Shown here piece after piece: positions 23,631 to 31,523 of a stretch of 35,595 bases of DNA. The stretch covers positions 1 through 35,595 of the forward strand of contig JAFARZ010000086.1 of NCBI GenBank assembly GCA_019245115.1, written 5' to 3'. The position numbers were made by a program, and so were the translations under genes. The notes under the pieces were generated by a model, which made no database searches, was not told the DNA's origin, and saw only the letters and a program-made list of their open reading frames with translations. Source of the DNA: Streptosporangiaceae bacterium. Lineage in GTDB: Bacteria > Actinomycetota > Actinomycetes > Streptosporangiales > Streptosporangiaceae. Positions within the stretch are counted from its first letter, which is position 1; each line of letters starts with the position of its first letter.

Positions 23631-24488
23631 GTGACGGCGGTTACAGAAGCGAACGAGATGATCACCGGGTCAACCGCGCCTCCGCGGCACCTGATCGTCA
23701 CCGCCTACGGTCTCTACGCGCGTTCCGATGGCGGCTGGCTGTCGGTCGCTTCGCTGATCCGGCTGCTCGCCGACCTGGGCGTGGACGAACCAGCCGTGCG
23801 TTCGGCCATCTCCCGGCTCAAACGGCGCGGCATCCTCACCGCGCGGCGGCACGAAGGCCAGGCGGGTTACGAACTGTCCGCCGAGGCCCTCGCCATCCTG
23901 CGCGAAGGCGACGCGCGCATCTTCCGTCGCCAGCGAGCCACCCTCGCCGACGGCTGGCTGCTGGCCGTCTTCTCGGTGCCGGAATCGGAGCGGCACCGGC
24001 GGCACGTGCTGCGATCGGAGCTGACCAGGCTGGGGTTCGGGATGGCGGCGCCGGGGGTGTGGATCGTGCCGGCCCATCCGCAGGACGCGACGGCGGACGT
24101 GTTGCGCCGCCTCGGGCTCGACGCCTACGCCGACCTGTTCCGGGCCGATCACCTGGCGTTCGGCGACCTGGCCGCCAAGGTCCGCCAATGGTGGGACCTG
24201 GACGAACTCCAGCGCCAGTACCAGCGGTTCGTCCAGGCCCACGAACCCGCCCTGCGGCGCTGGCGACGCCTCCCGGCCGACAGCGCGGACCGCGACCGCG
24301 CGGCCTTCACCGACTACATGCGAGCGCTCACGGACTGGCGCCGGCTCCCTTACCTCGACCCCGGCCTGCCCGCCGAACTGCTCCCCGACGGCTGGATCGG
24401 CAGCCACGCCGCCGACGTCTTCTTCACCCTCCGCGCCCGCCTAGCCGATCCCGCCGAAGCCCATGTGCGCCGGATCATAGGTGGCTAG
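23631..24488 (+). CDS. PaaX-family transcriptional regulator
   Basis: 285 aa from GTG at 23631. The N-terminal winged helix (LIVTAYGLYAR, LSVASLIRLLADLGVDEPAVRSAISRLKRRGILTA, GYELSAEA) is followed by the PaaX core (WLLAVFSVPESERHRRHVLRSELTRLGFG, GVWIVPA) and C-terminal domain (WWDLDELQRQYQRFV, DYMRALTDWRRLPYLDPGLP). PaaX proteins repress aromatic catabolic genes and respond to aryl-CoA. A TATCGT-like -10 box sits a few bases before the GTG, so leaderless translation is plausible; ATG at 23658 is an alternative. It adjoins the aromatic-CoA genes to the right. Confidence 0.9.
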   Translation: MTAVTEANEMITGSTAPPRHLIVTAYGLYARSDGGWLSVASLIRLLADLGVDEPAVRSAISRLKRRGILTARRHEGQAGYELSAEALAILREGDARIFRRQRATLADGWLLAVFSVPESERHRRHVLRSELTRLGFGMAAPGVWIVPAHPQDATADVLRRLGLDAYADLFRADHLAFGDLAAKVRQWWDLDELQRQYQRFVQAHEPALRRWRRLPADSADRDRAAFTDYMRALTDWRRLPYLDPGLPAELLPDGWIGSHAADVFFTLRARLADPAEAHVRRIIGG

Positions 24489-24877
24489 CGCATCGCCGCG
24501 AAACCCTGGAGTTCGACGACGGCGGCGGGATCCCACAGGCGGCTGACCTCGACGGCCGCCATCGCCGGGTAGTCCATGCCGGCCAGCCGCCGCCACACGG
24601 CGCCGATCTCCTTGCTGTGCGCGCGATAGTCGTCAATGTTGACAACGTAGATCGTCATGCTGACCAGGTCCGCGGCCTGGCCGCCGGCCGCGGCCAGGGC
24701 GACCAGCACGTTGCGCAGCGCCTGGTCGAACTGCGCGACCACCCCGCCGGGAACGATCCGGCCACCGGCGTCGTGCCCGGTCTGCCCGGCCAGGAACACC
24801 AGCCGGTCGGCGCTGACCGAGATCGCGTGCGAAAAGCCGGACGGCCTGGCCAGCCCGGGAGGATTGATCCGTTCCAC
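24485..24877 (-). CDS. RidA-family (YjgF/YER057c) protein
   Basis: 130 aa, normal length. It shows the trimeric RidA barrel motifs: FSHAISVSADRLVFLAGQTG, VAQFDQALRNVLVALAAAGG, VSMTIYVVNIDDY, and PAMAAVEVSRLWDPAAVVELQGFA, with Arg in VEVSRL and Glu in VELQGFA at the usual binding positions. RidA hydrolyses reactive enamines/imines to ketones and ammonia. It overlaps the PaaX stop by 4 bases and is divergent from the monooxygenase gene, whose 2-amino substrates would give enamines; that link is inferred. Confidence 0.88.
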   Translation of the reverse strand: MERINPPGLARPSGFSHAISVSADRLVFLAGQTGHDAGGRIVPGGVVAQFDQALRNVLVALAAAGGQAADLVSMTIYVVNIDDYRAHSKEIGAVWRRLAGMDYPAMAAVEVSRLWDPAAVVELQGFAAMR

Positions 24878-24905
24878 GCCCTCACCCTAGCCCTATAGCG
24901 CTACC

Positions 24906-24939
24906 TTGACGACCGTGCGAGAAACGACATACGCTCGCA
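24906..24939 (+). promoter_or_regulatory. Promoter with overlapping inverted repeat before the aryl-CoA monooxygenase gene
   Basis: TTGACG (24906-24911) and TACGCT (24930-24935) are spaced by 18 bases. The -10 box is overlapped by the inverted repeat TGCGAG-12 bases-CTCGCA (24916-24921, 24934-24939), with perfect 6-base arms. A PaaX-type repressor could bind here. The gap to the divergent RidA gene is 75 bases. Confidence 0.45.
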
Positions 24940-24952
24940 GCGGAGGTTGCGC

Positions 24953-27274
24953 ATGCGGATCGCGGTGCTGGGCGGCGGACCAGGCGGGCTCTACTTCGCC
25001 GCGCTGGCCGCCCAGCTTGGGCCGGGACACGACATCACGATCTGGGAGCGCAACGCGCCGGACGACACGTTCGGCTTCGGCGTGGTGTTCTCCGACGAGA
25101 CGCTGGGCGGAATCGAGCACGCCGAGGTCGCGATCTACGCCGCGATGAGCCGCGAGTTCGCCCGCTGGGACGACATCGACGTGCACCACCGCGGGACGGT
25201 GTTCACCTCGGGCGGGCATGGGTTCGCCGCGATGAGCCGTAAGCGGCTGCTGGCCATCCTCCAGGACCGGTGCGCCGGACTGGGCGTCAGGCTGCTGTTC
25301 CGCACCGTCGCGCCCGACGTCGCCACGCTGGCCGCGACGCACGATCTGGTGGTCGCCGCCGATGGGGCGAATTCGGCGACCCGGGCGAGATACGCCAGTT
25401 CGTTCGTGCCAAATCTTGAGAAACGGCGCTGCAGGTATATATGGCTGGGCACCGATCTGGTTTTGAACGCGTTCAAATTCTACGTGCTCGACACGCCGGC
25501 CGGGGTCATGCAAGTGCACGGCTATCCGTACAGCCGTAAAGAAAGCACGATCATCCTGGAAATGCACGAGGATGTCTGGCGGCGCGCCGGTGGGGAAAAC
25601 ATTTACAACGAACGTACTGCCGTTCTCTGCCGGGAAATCCTGGCGGGCCACCGGCTGTACGGAAACAACTCCCGGTGGACCAGTTTCACCACGGTCAGAT
25701 GCGCGACGTGGCGGCACGAGAACGTGGTCCTGCTGGGAGACGCCGCGCACACGGCGCATTTCTCGGTCGGGTCCGGAACCAAGCTGGCCATGGAGGACGC
25801 GCTCGCGCTCGCCGCGTGCCTGCACGAGGAGCCGGATGTGCCCAGCTCGCTCGCCGCGTATGAGGCGGAGCGGCGGCCGGTGGTGCTGTCGACGCAGCGC
25901 GCCGCGCAGGCCAGCCTGGAGTGGTTCGAGAACATCGGCCAGTACGTCGATCAGGATCCGCACCAGTTCGCGTTCAACATCATGACCCGCAGCCGCCGGG
26001 TCACCTACGACAACCTGCGCCTGCGCGACCCGGAATTCGTCGCGGAGATGGACGGCTGGTTCGCTTCGACGCTGGATCCCCCGCGCGAACCCGCGCCCCC
26101 CATGTTCCAGCCATTCAAGCTCGGGGCGTTGCCGCTGGTGAACCGGGTGGTGGTGTCGCCGATGGATATGTATTCCGCGCCGGACGGCGTGCCCGGCGAC
26201 TTCCATCTGGTCCATCTGGGCGGCAAGGCGCTGGGCGGCGCCGGCCTGGTGATGACGGAAATGGTGTGCGTGTCGCCGGAAGGCCGGATCACGCCGGGGT
26301 GCGCCGGGATCTACACGGCGGAGCAGGAGGCCGCGTGGCGGCGGATCGTCGGCTTCGTGCACGGCCATTCGCGCGCCAGGATCGGTCTCCAGCTCGGGCA
26401 TTCCGGGCGCAAGGGATCGACCAGGCTCATGTGGGAGGGCATGGACGAGCCGCTCGCCGAGGGCAACTGGGAGGTGTGCGGCCCGTCGGCCAACCCCTAT
26501 TCGGCCAGGAGCCAGATACCGCGTGAGCTTTCCGTGGCGGAGATGGCGGAGATCAAGGGACAGTTCGTGGCGTGCGCCGCAGCGGCGGCGCGGGCGGGCT
26601 TCGATGTGCTGGAGTTGCACTGTGCCCATGGGTATCTGCTGTCGTCCTTCCTCTCTCCGCTGACCAACCGGCGAACGGACGGCTACGGCGGGTCGCTGGC
26701 GAACCGGCTGCGGTTCCCGCTGGAGACCTTCGACGCGGTGCGCGCGGCGTGGCCGGATGACCGGCCGATGACCGTCCGGATCTCGGCCACCGACTGGTGC
26801 CCGGACGGCATTGACGCCGACGACGCGGTGGAGATCGCCCGCGCGTTCGCCGAGCACGGGGCGGCCGGGATCGACGTGTCGACCGGGCAGGTGGTCAGCG
26901 AGGAACAGCCGGCCTTCGGGCGGAGCTATCAGACGCCCTACGCGGACCGGATACGCAACGAGATCGGCACGAAATACGGTGTCGCGGTGATAGCGGTGGG
27001 CGCTATCTCTTCCTATGACGACGTCAATTCGATCATCCTGGCCGGACGAGCCGACCTGTGCGCACTGGGCCGGACCCACCTGTACGACCCGCAGTGGACA
27101 CTGCACGCCGCGGCCGAGCAGGGATACACCGGACCCGGCGCGGTGTGGCCGGACCCGTTCGCGGCCGGCAGCCGCAGGCCAGCGGCGGGGCGGACCGACG
27201 GGCCCCGGCCGCGTCTGGAGCTGATCCGGTCCGGCCCCCGCGAGACCGCCCACGCCCGCTGGTGTCCGTCATGA
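24953..27274 (+). CDS. Bifunctional aryl-CoA monooxygenase/reductase (salicylyl-CoA 5-hydroxylase / 2-aminobenzoyl-CoA monooxygenase family)
   Basis: 773 aa, behind GGAGG. Residues 1-375 are an FAD monooxygenase of the p-hydroxybenzoate hydroxylase class: GGGPGGLYFA at the N-terminus and LLGDAAHTAHFSVGSGTKLA for the FAD ribityl site. Residues about 383-740 are an old-yellow-enzyme TIM barrel: FQPFKLGALPLVNRVVVSPM, LQLGHSGRKGS, FDVLELHCAHGYLLSSFLSP, NRRTDGYGGS. This fusion is known from SdgC (salicylyl-CoA 5-hydroxylase) and from Azoarcus 2-aminobenzoyl-CoA monooxygenase/reductase, which hydroxylates and then reduces the ring. RidA and beta-oxidation-like neighbours favour the aminobenzoyl-CoA substrate. 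The stop overlaps the next gene (ATGA). The stretch 25380-25680 is less GC-rich than its surroundings. Confidence 0.92.
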   Translation: MRIAVLGGGPGGLYFAALAAQLGPGHDITIWERNAPDDTFGFGVVFSDETLGGIEHAEVAIYAAMSREFARWDDIDVHHRGTVFTSGGHGFAAMSRKRLLAILQDRCAGLGVRLLFRTVAPDVATLAATHDLVVAADGANSATRARYASSFVPNLEKRRCRYIWLGTDLVLNAFKFYVLDTPAGVMQVHGYPYSRKESTIILEMHEDVWRRAGGENIYNERTAVLCREILAGHRLYGNNSRWTSFTTVRCATWRHENVVLLGDAAHTAHFSVGSGTKLAMEDALALAACLHEEPDVPSSLAAYEAERRPVVLSTQRAAQASLEWFENIGQYVDQDPHQFAFNIMTRSRRVTYDNLRLRDPEFVAEMDGWFASTLDPPREPAPPMFQPFKLGALPLVNRVVVSPMDMYSAPDGVPGDFHLVHLGGKALGGAGLVMTEMVCVSPEGRITPGCAGIYTAEQEAAWRRIVGFVHGHSRARIGLQLGHSGRKGSTRLMWEGMDEPLAEGNWEVCGPSANPYSARSQIPRELSVAEMAEIKGQFVACAAAAARAGFDVLELHCAHGYLLSSFLSPLTNRRTDGYGGSLANRLRFPLETFDAVRAAWPDDRPMTVRISATDWCPDGIDADDAVEIARAFAEHGAAGIDVSTGQVVSEEQPAFGRSYQTPYADRIRNEIGTKYGVAVIAVGAISSYDDVNSIILAGRADLCALGRTHLYDPQWTLHAAAEQGYTGPGAVWPDPFAAGSRRPAAGRTDGPRPRLELIRSGPRETAHARWCPS

Positions 27275-28451
27275 CGGCGTTCGATCTGACCGAGGAGCAG
27301 CGGGCGTTCGCCGGGGAAGTCCGGACGCTGGCGCGATCCCGGTTGCGGCCGGTCGCCGCGAGCGGGGAGCCGGGCGGGGTGAACCGTGAGCTGATCAAGA
27401 CGATGGGATCCCTCGGGCTGCTGAAGCGGCTGTTCCCAGGGGTATCCGATGGGCCAGGGTCCTCGTCACGGCAGGCCCGGGCCATGGACCTGTGCCTGCT
27501 GCGCGAGTCACTGGCCATCGAGTGCACCGAGGCGGAAACCGCGCTCGCGTTGCAGGGCCTCGGCGCCTATCCCATCGCGCAGTCAGGCTCGGCTGACCTG
27601 GCCCGGCGCTGGCTGCCGGCCGTCGCCGCCGGGGACGCGGTAGCCGCGTTCGCGCTCAGCGAGCCCTCGGCCGGGTCGGACGCCGGGGCGCTGGCGCTGT
27701 CGGCCGAGCCTGACGGGGATGGCTGGCGGCTCACCCGGGAGAGCCAGGGGGTCTGGGGGATCGGCATCCCCCAGTAGGAACGTGGATCTCCAACGCGCCG
27801 GAGGCGGACTTCTACACGGTCTTCGCCCGGACCACCGCGGGAGCGGGCGCACGCGGGGTGAGCGCGTTCGTCGTCCCGGCGGACCGGGCCGGCCTGGCCG
27901 GTTCACATCTGGACATGCTGAGCCCGCACCCGATCGGCACGCTCACCTTCGACGGCGTGCCGGTTTCCCGCGGTGACCTGCTGGGCTCGGTGGACGGCGG
28001 GTTCCGTGTGGCGATGCGGACGCTGGACCTGTTCCGGCCGAGTGTCGGCGCGTTTGCGGTCGGTATGGCGTCGGCGGCCCTGGAGGCCTCGGTGGCGTTC
28101 GCCGCAGAGCGGGTCGCGTTCGGCGGCCCGCTGAAGGACCAGCAGGCGGTCGCGCACCTGCTGGCCGAGATGGCCACCCGCTTGTCAGCCGCCCGCCTGC
28201 TCGTGTACGCGGCGGCCGCCGCCTACGACGCCGGGGAAGAGCGGCTGGCCGGGAAGGCCGCGATGGCCAAGCTGTTCGCCACCGAGACCGCCCAGTTCGT
28301 GGTGGACTCCGCCGTGCAGATCCACGGCGCGCGGGCTCTCCAGCACGGCCACCTGCTGGAGCATCTGTACCGCGAGGTGCGCGCCCCGCGGATATACGAG
28401 GGCACATCCGAGATCCAGCGCACGATCATCGCCCGTGATCTCTACCGGTAG
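27271..28451 (+). pseudogene. Acyl-CoA dehydrogenase gene interrupted by a 35-base insertion
   Basis: The first part (27271-27777, 168 aa) gives an acyl-CoA dehydrogenase N-terminus: FDLTEEQRAFAGEVRTLA, AFALSEPSAGSDAGALAL, GDGWRLT. The second part (from 27780 in another frame) continues with TWISNAPEADFYTVFART, FDGVPVSRGDLLG, LDLFRPSVGAFAVGMA, QIHGARALQHGHLLEHLYRE, APRIYEGTSEIQRTIIARDLYR. The joint should read LTxEKTWISNA, but bases 27742-27779 (38 in place of 3) intervene, changing the frame by -1 and placing TAG at 27775. The insert holds a hairpin CTGGGGG-8-CCCCCAG. Restart at GTG 27858, ribosomal -1 slippage on TGGGGGA, or loss of function are all possible. The start overlaps the monooxygenase stop, so it belongs to that operon. 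Confidence 0.85.
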
Positions 28452-28527
28452 CAGCCTGGTCAGGCGCACGGCCGAGCGCCACAAAAGCCGTTAACAAGAA
28501 GCTCGGCCGGGAAGTCGTGCGCGGCCA

Positions 28528-28675
28528 CGCTCCTTGCTGTCGCGGGCCCGCTTCTTGCTGTTATCAGCCAACGCTTCTTGCTGTCGGGCGCACGCTCCTT
28601 GCTGTCGCGGGCCCGCTTCTTGTCGCGGGCACGCTTTCTTGCTGTCGCGGGCACGCTTCTTGCTGTTATCACTGG
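28528..28675. repeat. Tandem repeat, about 21-bp unit, seven copies
   Basis: Units begin with CGCTTCTTGCTGTCGCGGGC or a variant at 28528, 28549, 28572, 28593, 28614, 28632 and 28654. Spacings are 21, 23, 21, 21, 18 and 22 bases, so most but not all shifts keep the reading frame. Two units end TGTTATCA instead of TGTCGCGG. It lies 77 bases after the acyl-CoA dehydrogenase stop. Confidence 0.85.
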
Positions 28676-28752
28676 CGTGGAGCCGACGGCGCCCGGCTTG
28701 CCGGGATATGCCCGTTACTGAGCATGGCGTTATGCGGAAATTCAGAGCCTCC

Positions 28753-28784
28753 CGGAAGAAAAGGCGCTGGAAACCGGCGCCCAA
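28753..28784. repeat. Copy 2 of the 32-bp hairpin repeat
   Basis: Identical to 11511-11542 except for one C-to-T change at 28768, which leaves one mismatch in the stem (GGCGCTGG-AAA-CCGGCGCC). Flanks on both sides also share short matches with copy 1 (for example CTTCC after the stem). No minus-strand gene lies upstream of it, so a pure terminator role is unlikely at this site. Confidence 0.75.
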
Positions 28785-29011
28785 CCTTCCACAAAGCCCT
28801 TTTCTTCCATACACCGCAGCCCAACAACACGTCCCAGCGCCGGACAAATGGTGTATACGGGGGATGTCGGACTGAGTAGCGAGGGGCGGATGGTACTCGC
28901 GACCCGTGGCTGAAATGTGCTGGGATGTGGATGGTTCGGGCCGGTGGCCGAACGGGCGCTTGGTTAGACTATGCCCAGCATTGTCGGCGTTCCGGAGAGG
29001 CGGCGAACAGC

Positions 29012-29485
29012 ATGGCACGCGGTATCCAGGTTGGCGACAAGGCTCCCGACTTCACGCTTCCCTCACAGGCCGGCGAGGACGTCACGCTTTACGACCGGCT
29101 CAACGACCACATCGTGGTTCTGTACTTCTATCCCAAAGACAACACCGGCGGCTGCACCGCCGAGGCGTGCGCGTTCCGCGACAGCTACGAGGCGTTCAGC
29201 GAAGCCGGCGCGGAGGTGATCGGAATCAGCTCCGACCCGGTGGACCGGCATGCCGGATTCGCCAGCAAGCACAACCTGCCGTTCACACTGCTCAGCGACC
29301 AGGGCGGCAAGATACGCAAAGCCTACGGTGTCCCCGCCACACTCGGTCTCCTGCCCGGCCGCGTCACCTACGTGATCGACCGCACGGGAACGATCCGGCT
29401 CGTCTTCAACTCCATGACCAACATCGGCAAGCACATCAGCGACGCCCTCGCCACGGTGAAGCAACTCCAGGCCGAACCCGGCTGA
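29012..29485 (+). CDS. bcp: Thioredoxin-dependent peroxiredoxin, BCP/PrxQ type
   Basis: 157 aa from ATG at 29012. It opens GIQVGDKAPDFTLPSQAGEDVTL and carries VVLYFYPKDNTGGCTAEACAFRDSY, in which the peroxidatic Cys and the resolving Cys five residues later are both present (CxxxxC, atypical 2-Cys). It continues VIGISSDPVDRHAGFASKHNLPFTLLSD and VPATLGLLPGRVTYVIDRTG. It reduces hydrogen peroxide and organic hydroperoxides using thioredoxin. The upstream in-frame extension has no family match. It is 46 bases before the glycosyltransferase gene and may be co-transcribed. Confidence 0.93.
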   Translation: MARGIQVGDKAPDFTLPSQAGEDVTLYDRLNDHIVVLYFYPKDNTGGCTAEACAFRDSYEAFSEAGAEVIGISSDPVDRHAGFASKHNLPFTLLSDQGGKIRKAYGVPATLGLLPGRVTYVIDRTGTIRLVFNSMTNIGKHISDALATVKQLQAEPG

Positions 29486-29531
29486 CGGGCGTACCGGGAA
29501 ACGGGCGTACGGGGATACGGGGAACACACCA

Positions 29532-31523
29532 GTGGCCAGCGAAGTGCTGACGGCGGGACCGCCCGCGGCCGGTCCCGCGAGGTTCCGCCGCGCGCTGCTA
29601 TGGCGGTCACCACCCGACCAGCCGACCTGGGCGCGACCGCTGCTGCTGGTTATCGCCGCCCTCGCCGGGCTGGCCTACGGCTGGGGCATGGCCAGCGACA
29701 GTGTGGAGCCGTTCTACGGCGCCGCCGCCCGGAGCATGGCGGGAAGCTGGCACGACTTCATCTTCGGCGCGTTCGACCCGGCGGGGACCGTCACCGTCGA
29801 CAAACTGCCCGGGGCGCTGTGGCTGCAAGCGCTGTCGATCCGGGTGTTCGGATTCCACATCTGGGCGCTCGTGCTGCCCCAGGTGGTCGCGGGCGTGCTC
29901 ACCGTGCTGGTCCTCTACCGCGCGATCCGCCGCGTCGCCGGCCCTGGCGCCGGGCTGGCCGCCGCGCTGGTGCTGGCCGTCACTCCGGTTACCGTGCTGC
30001 TGGGCCGGGGCAACGTATCGGATTCCCTGCTCATACTGCTGCTCGTCCTGGCCGCCGACGCGACTACGGCCGCCATGCTGGGCGGCGGGCCGCGGTCGCT
30101 CATGCTGGCCGGCCTGTGGGTGGGCCTTGCCTTCCAGGCCAAGATGATGCAGGCCTGGCTGGTCCTGCCCGCCATCGCGGCCGCGTACCTGCTCGCCGCA
30201 CCCGCGGCGAAGTGGCGGACGCGGGTGGCGCACGTCGCCGCGGCCGGCGCGATCACCGCGGTGGTCTCACTGTCATGGATGACCGTGGTGTCACTCGTGC
30301 CCGCGCATGACCGGCCCTACGTGGACGGCAGCCGGAACGATTCCGTATACCAGCAGGTCTTCGACTACAACGGGCTGGCGCGGATCAACGGGAAACAACA
30401 GATATTCTCGCTGGCCGGTCCGCCGGCGACCTTCTTGAAGGTCCAGGCCCAGCGCCAGGAGACCCTGACCGAGGCGACCAGTGGCGTCAGGCCAAGCTGG
30501 CATCGCCTGCTAAGCGGGCCGTTCGCCCTCGACGCAGCCTGGCTCCTGCCCGCTGCCCTGATCAGTGTTTTCCTGCGCGCCAAGGCCTCGCTGCGCTCGG
30601 CCGGCTTGGGGCCACGGCGGGAATTGCCGCCCCTCCGGGACGGCAACCGCCGCGGCATTTCGCTCCGCGGCAGCCGGGATCCGCATCTGGCCGCAACCAT
30701 ACTCTGGGGCGGGTGGCTGGGCATACTCGCGGTGTTCTTCAGTATCGGCGGGTATCTGAACTCTTACTATGTCGCTGCCCTCGCACCGCCAGTGGCCGCC
30801 CTGTGCGGACTGGGCTGGTCCTTGCTCGGGCCGTGGCCCTGGTCGCGAACGGTCCGGCTGACCATGCTGGTCACGGTCGGCGTAACGGTCGCCTACGGCG
30901 TGTACCTGCTGAACAGCTCGTCGGCGGTGGACGTGCCGGGCTTGCTCCAGCCGGTTCTCATCATCGCGTTCCTGATCGCCGCCGCGTTTCTCCTCATCGC
31001 CCCCCGGCTGCGCGGGGGCAGCGCCGCGGTCCACGTGTTCACGGCCTTGGTGCTGCTTACCGTACCGGCCGCTACCGCCGCCACCACCGTGGTCCGGGGC
31101 CTCGGGCCCTTTGATTATCCGTTCGAGTCGCAGCAGACCAGCGCGGTCACCCAGTGGCTGCCGCGCGACGAGGCGGCCTACCGGATCGCCATCACCGGAC
31201 TGCGAGCGCGGGAGTCCCGGCCCGGCATGCTGTTCGGCACCGACACCTCCTACGTCGCCTCCACCTACATCATGTTCAGCGGCCAGGAGGTCCTGCCGAT
31301 CGGGGGGATATGGGGCGGACTGCCGGTGCCCACCCTGGCCACCTTGCGCAGCGACATCAGCGCCAGGGATGTCCAGCAGTTCGAACTGCCGATCAAGCCG
31401 CCGACCGAGGACCCGCGGGTGCGGTGGATCGAAGCTCATTGCACGACCCAGGCGGTGCCGGACCCGGACCGGGCGGTCCAGTTCGCGTACTACTTCTGTG
31501 ATCCGTCGGCGGCGGCCGGGTGA
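29532..31523 (+). CDS. Polytopic GT39-family glycosyltransferase (YkcB-like), containing an in-frame dispersed repeat
   Basis: 663 aa from GTG at 29532. The PMT/ArnT-like GT39 fold is seen: TM segment LLLVIAALAGLAYGWGM, the periplasmic loop with FYGAAARSMAGSWHDFIFGA, FDPAGTVTVDKLPGALWLQ, and repeated TM helices. After the core comes DRPYVDGSRNDSVYQQVFDYNGLAR and a C-terminal soluble domain (YIMFSGQEVLPIGGIWGG) like that of YkcA/YkcB. It should transfer a sugar from a polyprenyl-phosphate carrier to an extracytoplasmic target. Residues about 346-381 (RAKASLRSAGLGPRREL and following) are encoded by a dispersed DNA repeat and separate two TM helices. The GTGA overlap couples it to the next gene. 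Confidence 0.88.
   Translation: MASEVLTAGPPAAGPARFRRALLWRSPPDQPTWARPLLLVIAALAGLAYGWGMASDSVEPFYGAAARSMAGSWHDFIFGAFDPAGTVTVDKLPGALWLQALSIRVFGFHIWALVLPQVVAGVLTVLVLYRAIRRVAGPGAGLAAALVLAVTPVTVLLGRGNVSDSLLILLLVLAADATTAAMLGGGPRSLMLAGLWVGLAFQAKMMQAWLVLPAIAAAYLLAAPAAKWRTRVAHVAAAGAITAVVSLSWMTVVSLVPAHDRPYVDGSRNDSVYQQVFDYNGLARINGKQQIFSLAGPPATFLKVQAQRQETLTEATSGVRPSWHRLLSGPFALDAAWLLPAALISVFLRAKASLRSAGLGPRRELPPLRDGNRRGISLRGSRDPHLAATILWGGWLGILAVFFSIGGYLNSYYVAALAPPVAALCGLGWSLLGPWPWSRTVRLTMLVTVGVTVAYGVYLLNSSSAVDVPGLLQPVLIIAFLIAAAFLLIAPRLRGGSAAVHVFTALVLLTVPAATAATTVVRGLGPFDYPFESQQTSAVTQWLPRDEAAYRIAITGLRARESRPGMLFGTDTSYVASTYIMFSGQEVLPIGGIWGGLPVPTLATLRSDISARDVQQFELPIKPPTEDPRVRWIEAHCTTQAVPDPDRAVQFAYYFCDPSAAAG
30568..30670. 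repeat. Dispersed repeat copy C, inside the glycosyltransferase gene
   Basis: About 103 bases, beginning GCGCCAAGGCCTCGCTGCGC, match the tandem copies at 33865-34081; 34 core bases are identical and the rest similar. It is in the same orientation relative to the plus strand. It keeps the frame open and adds about 35 mostly Arg/Gly/Leu residues to a loop of the protein. Confidence 0.85.

Larger units (their letters stand above)
28452..29011. other. 560-base gene-free region carrying two repeats
   Basis: No credible gene on either strand. It holds a tandem repeat array (28528-28675), copy 2 of the hairpin repeat (28753-28784), and the upstream region of the peroxiredoxin gene, where GGAGAGG (28993-28999) is the likely ribosome binding site. 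Long minus-strand frames here are translations of the repeats (Lys/Arg/Asp/Ser-rich) and are not believed. Confidence 0.6.

Noticed and set aside
28491..29018. 175-codon minus-strand frame rich in KKRARDSK
   Set aside because: It is translation of the tandem repeat; the frame length is explained by repeat units that lack stops.
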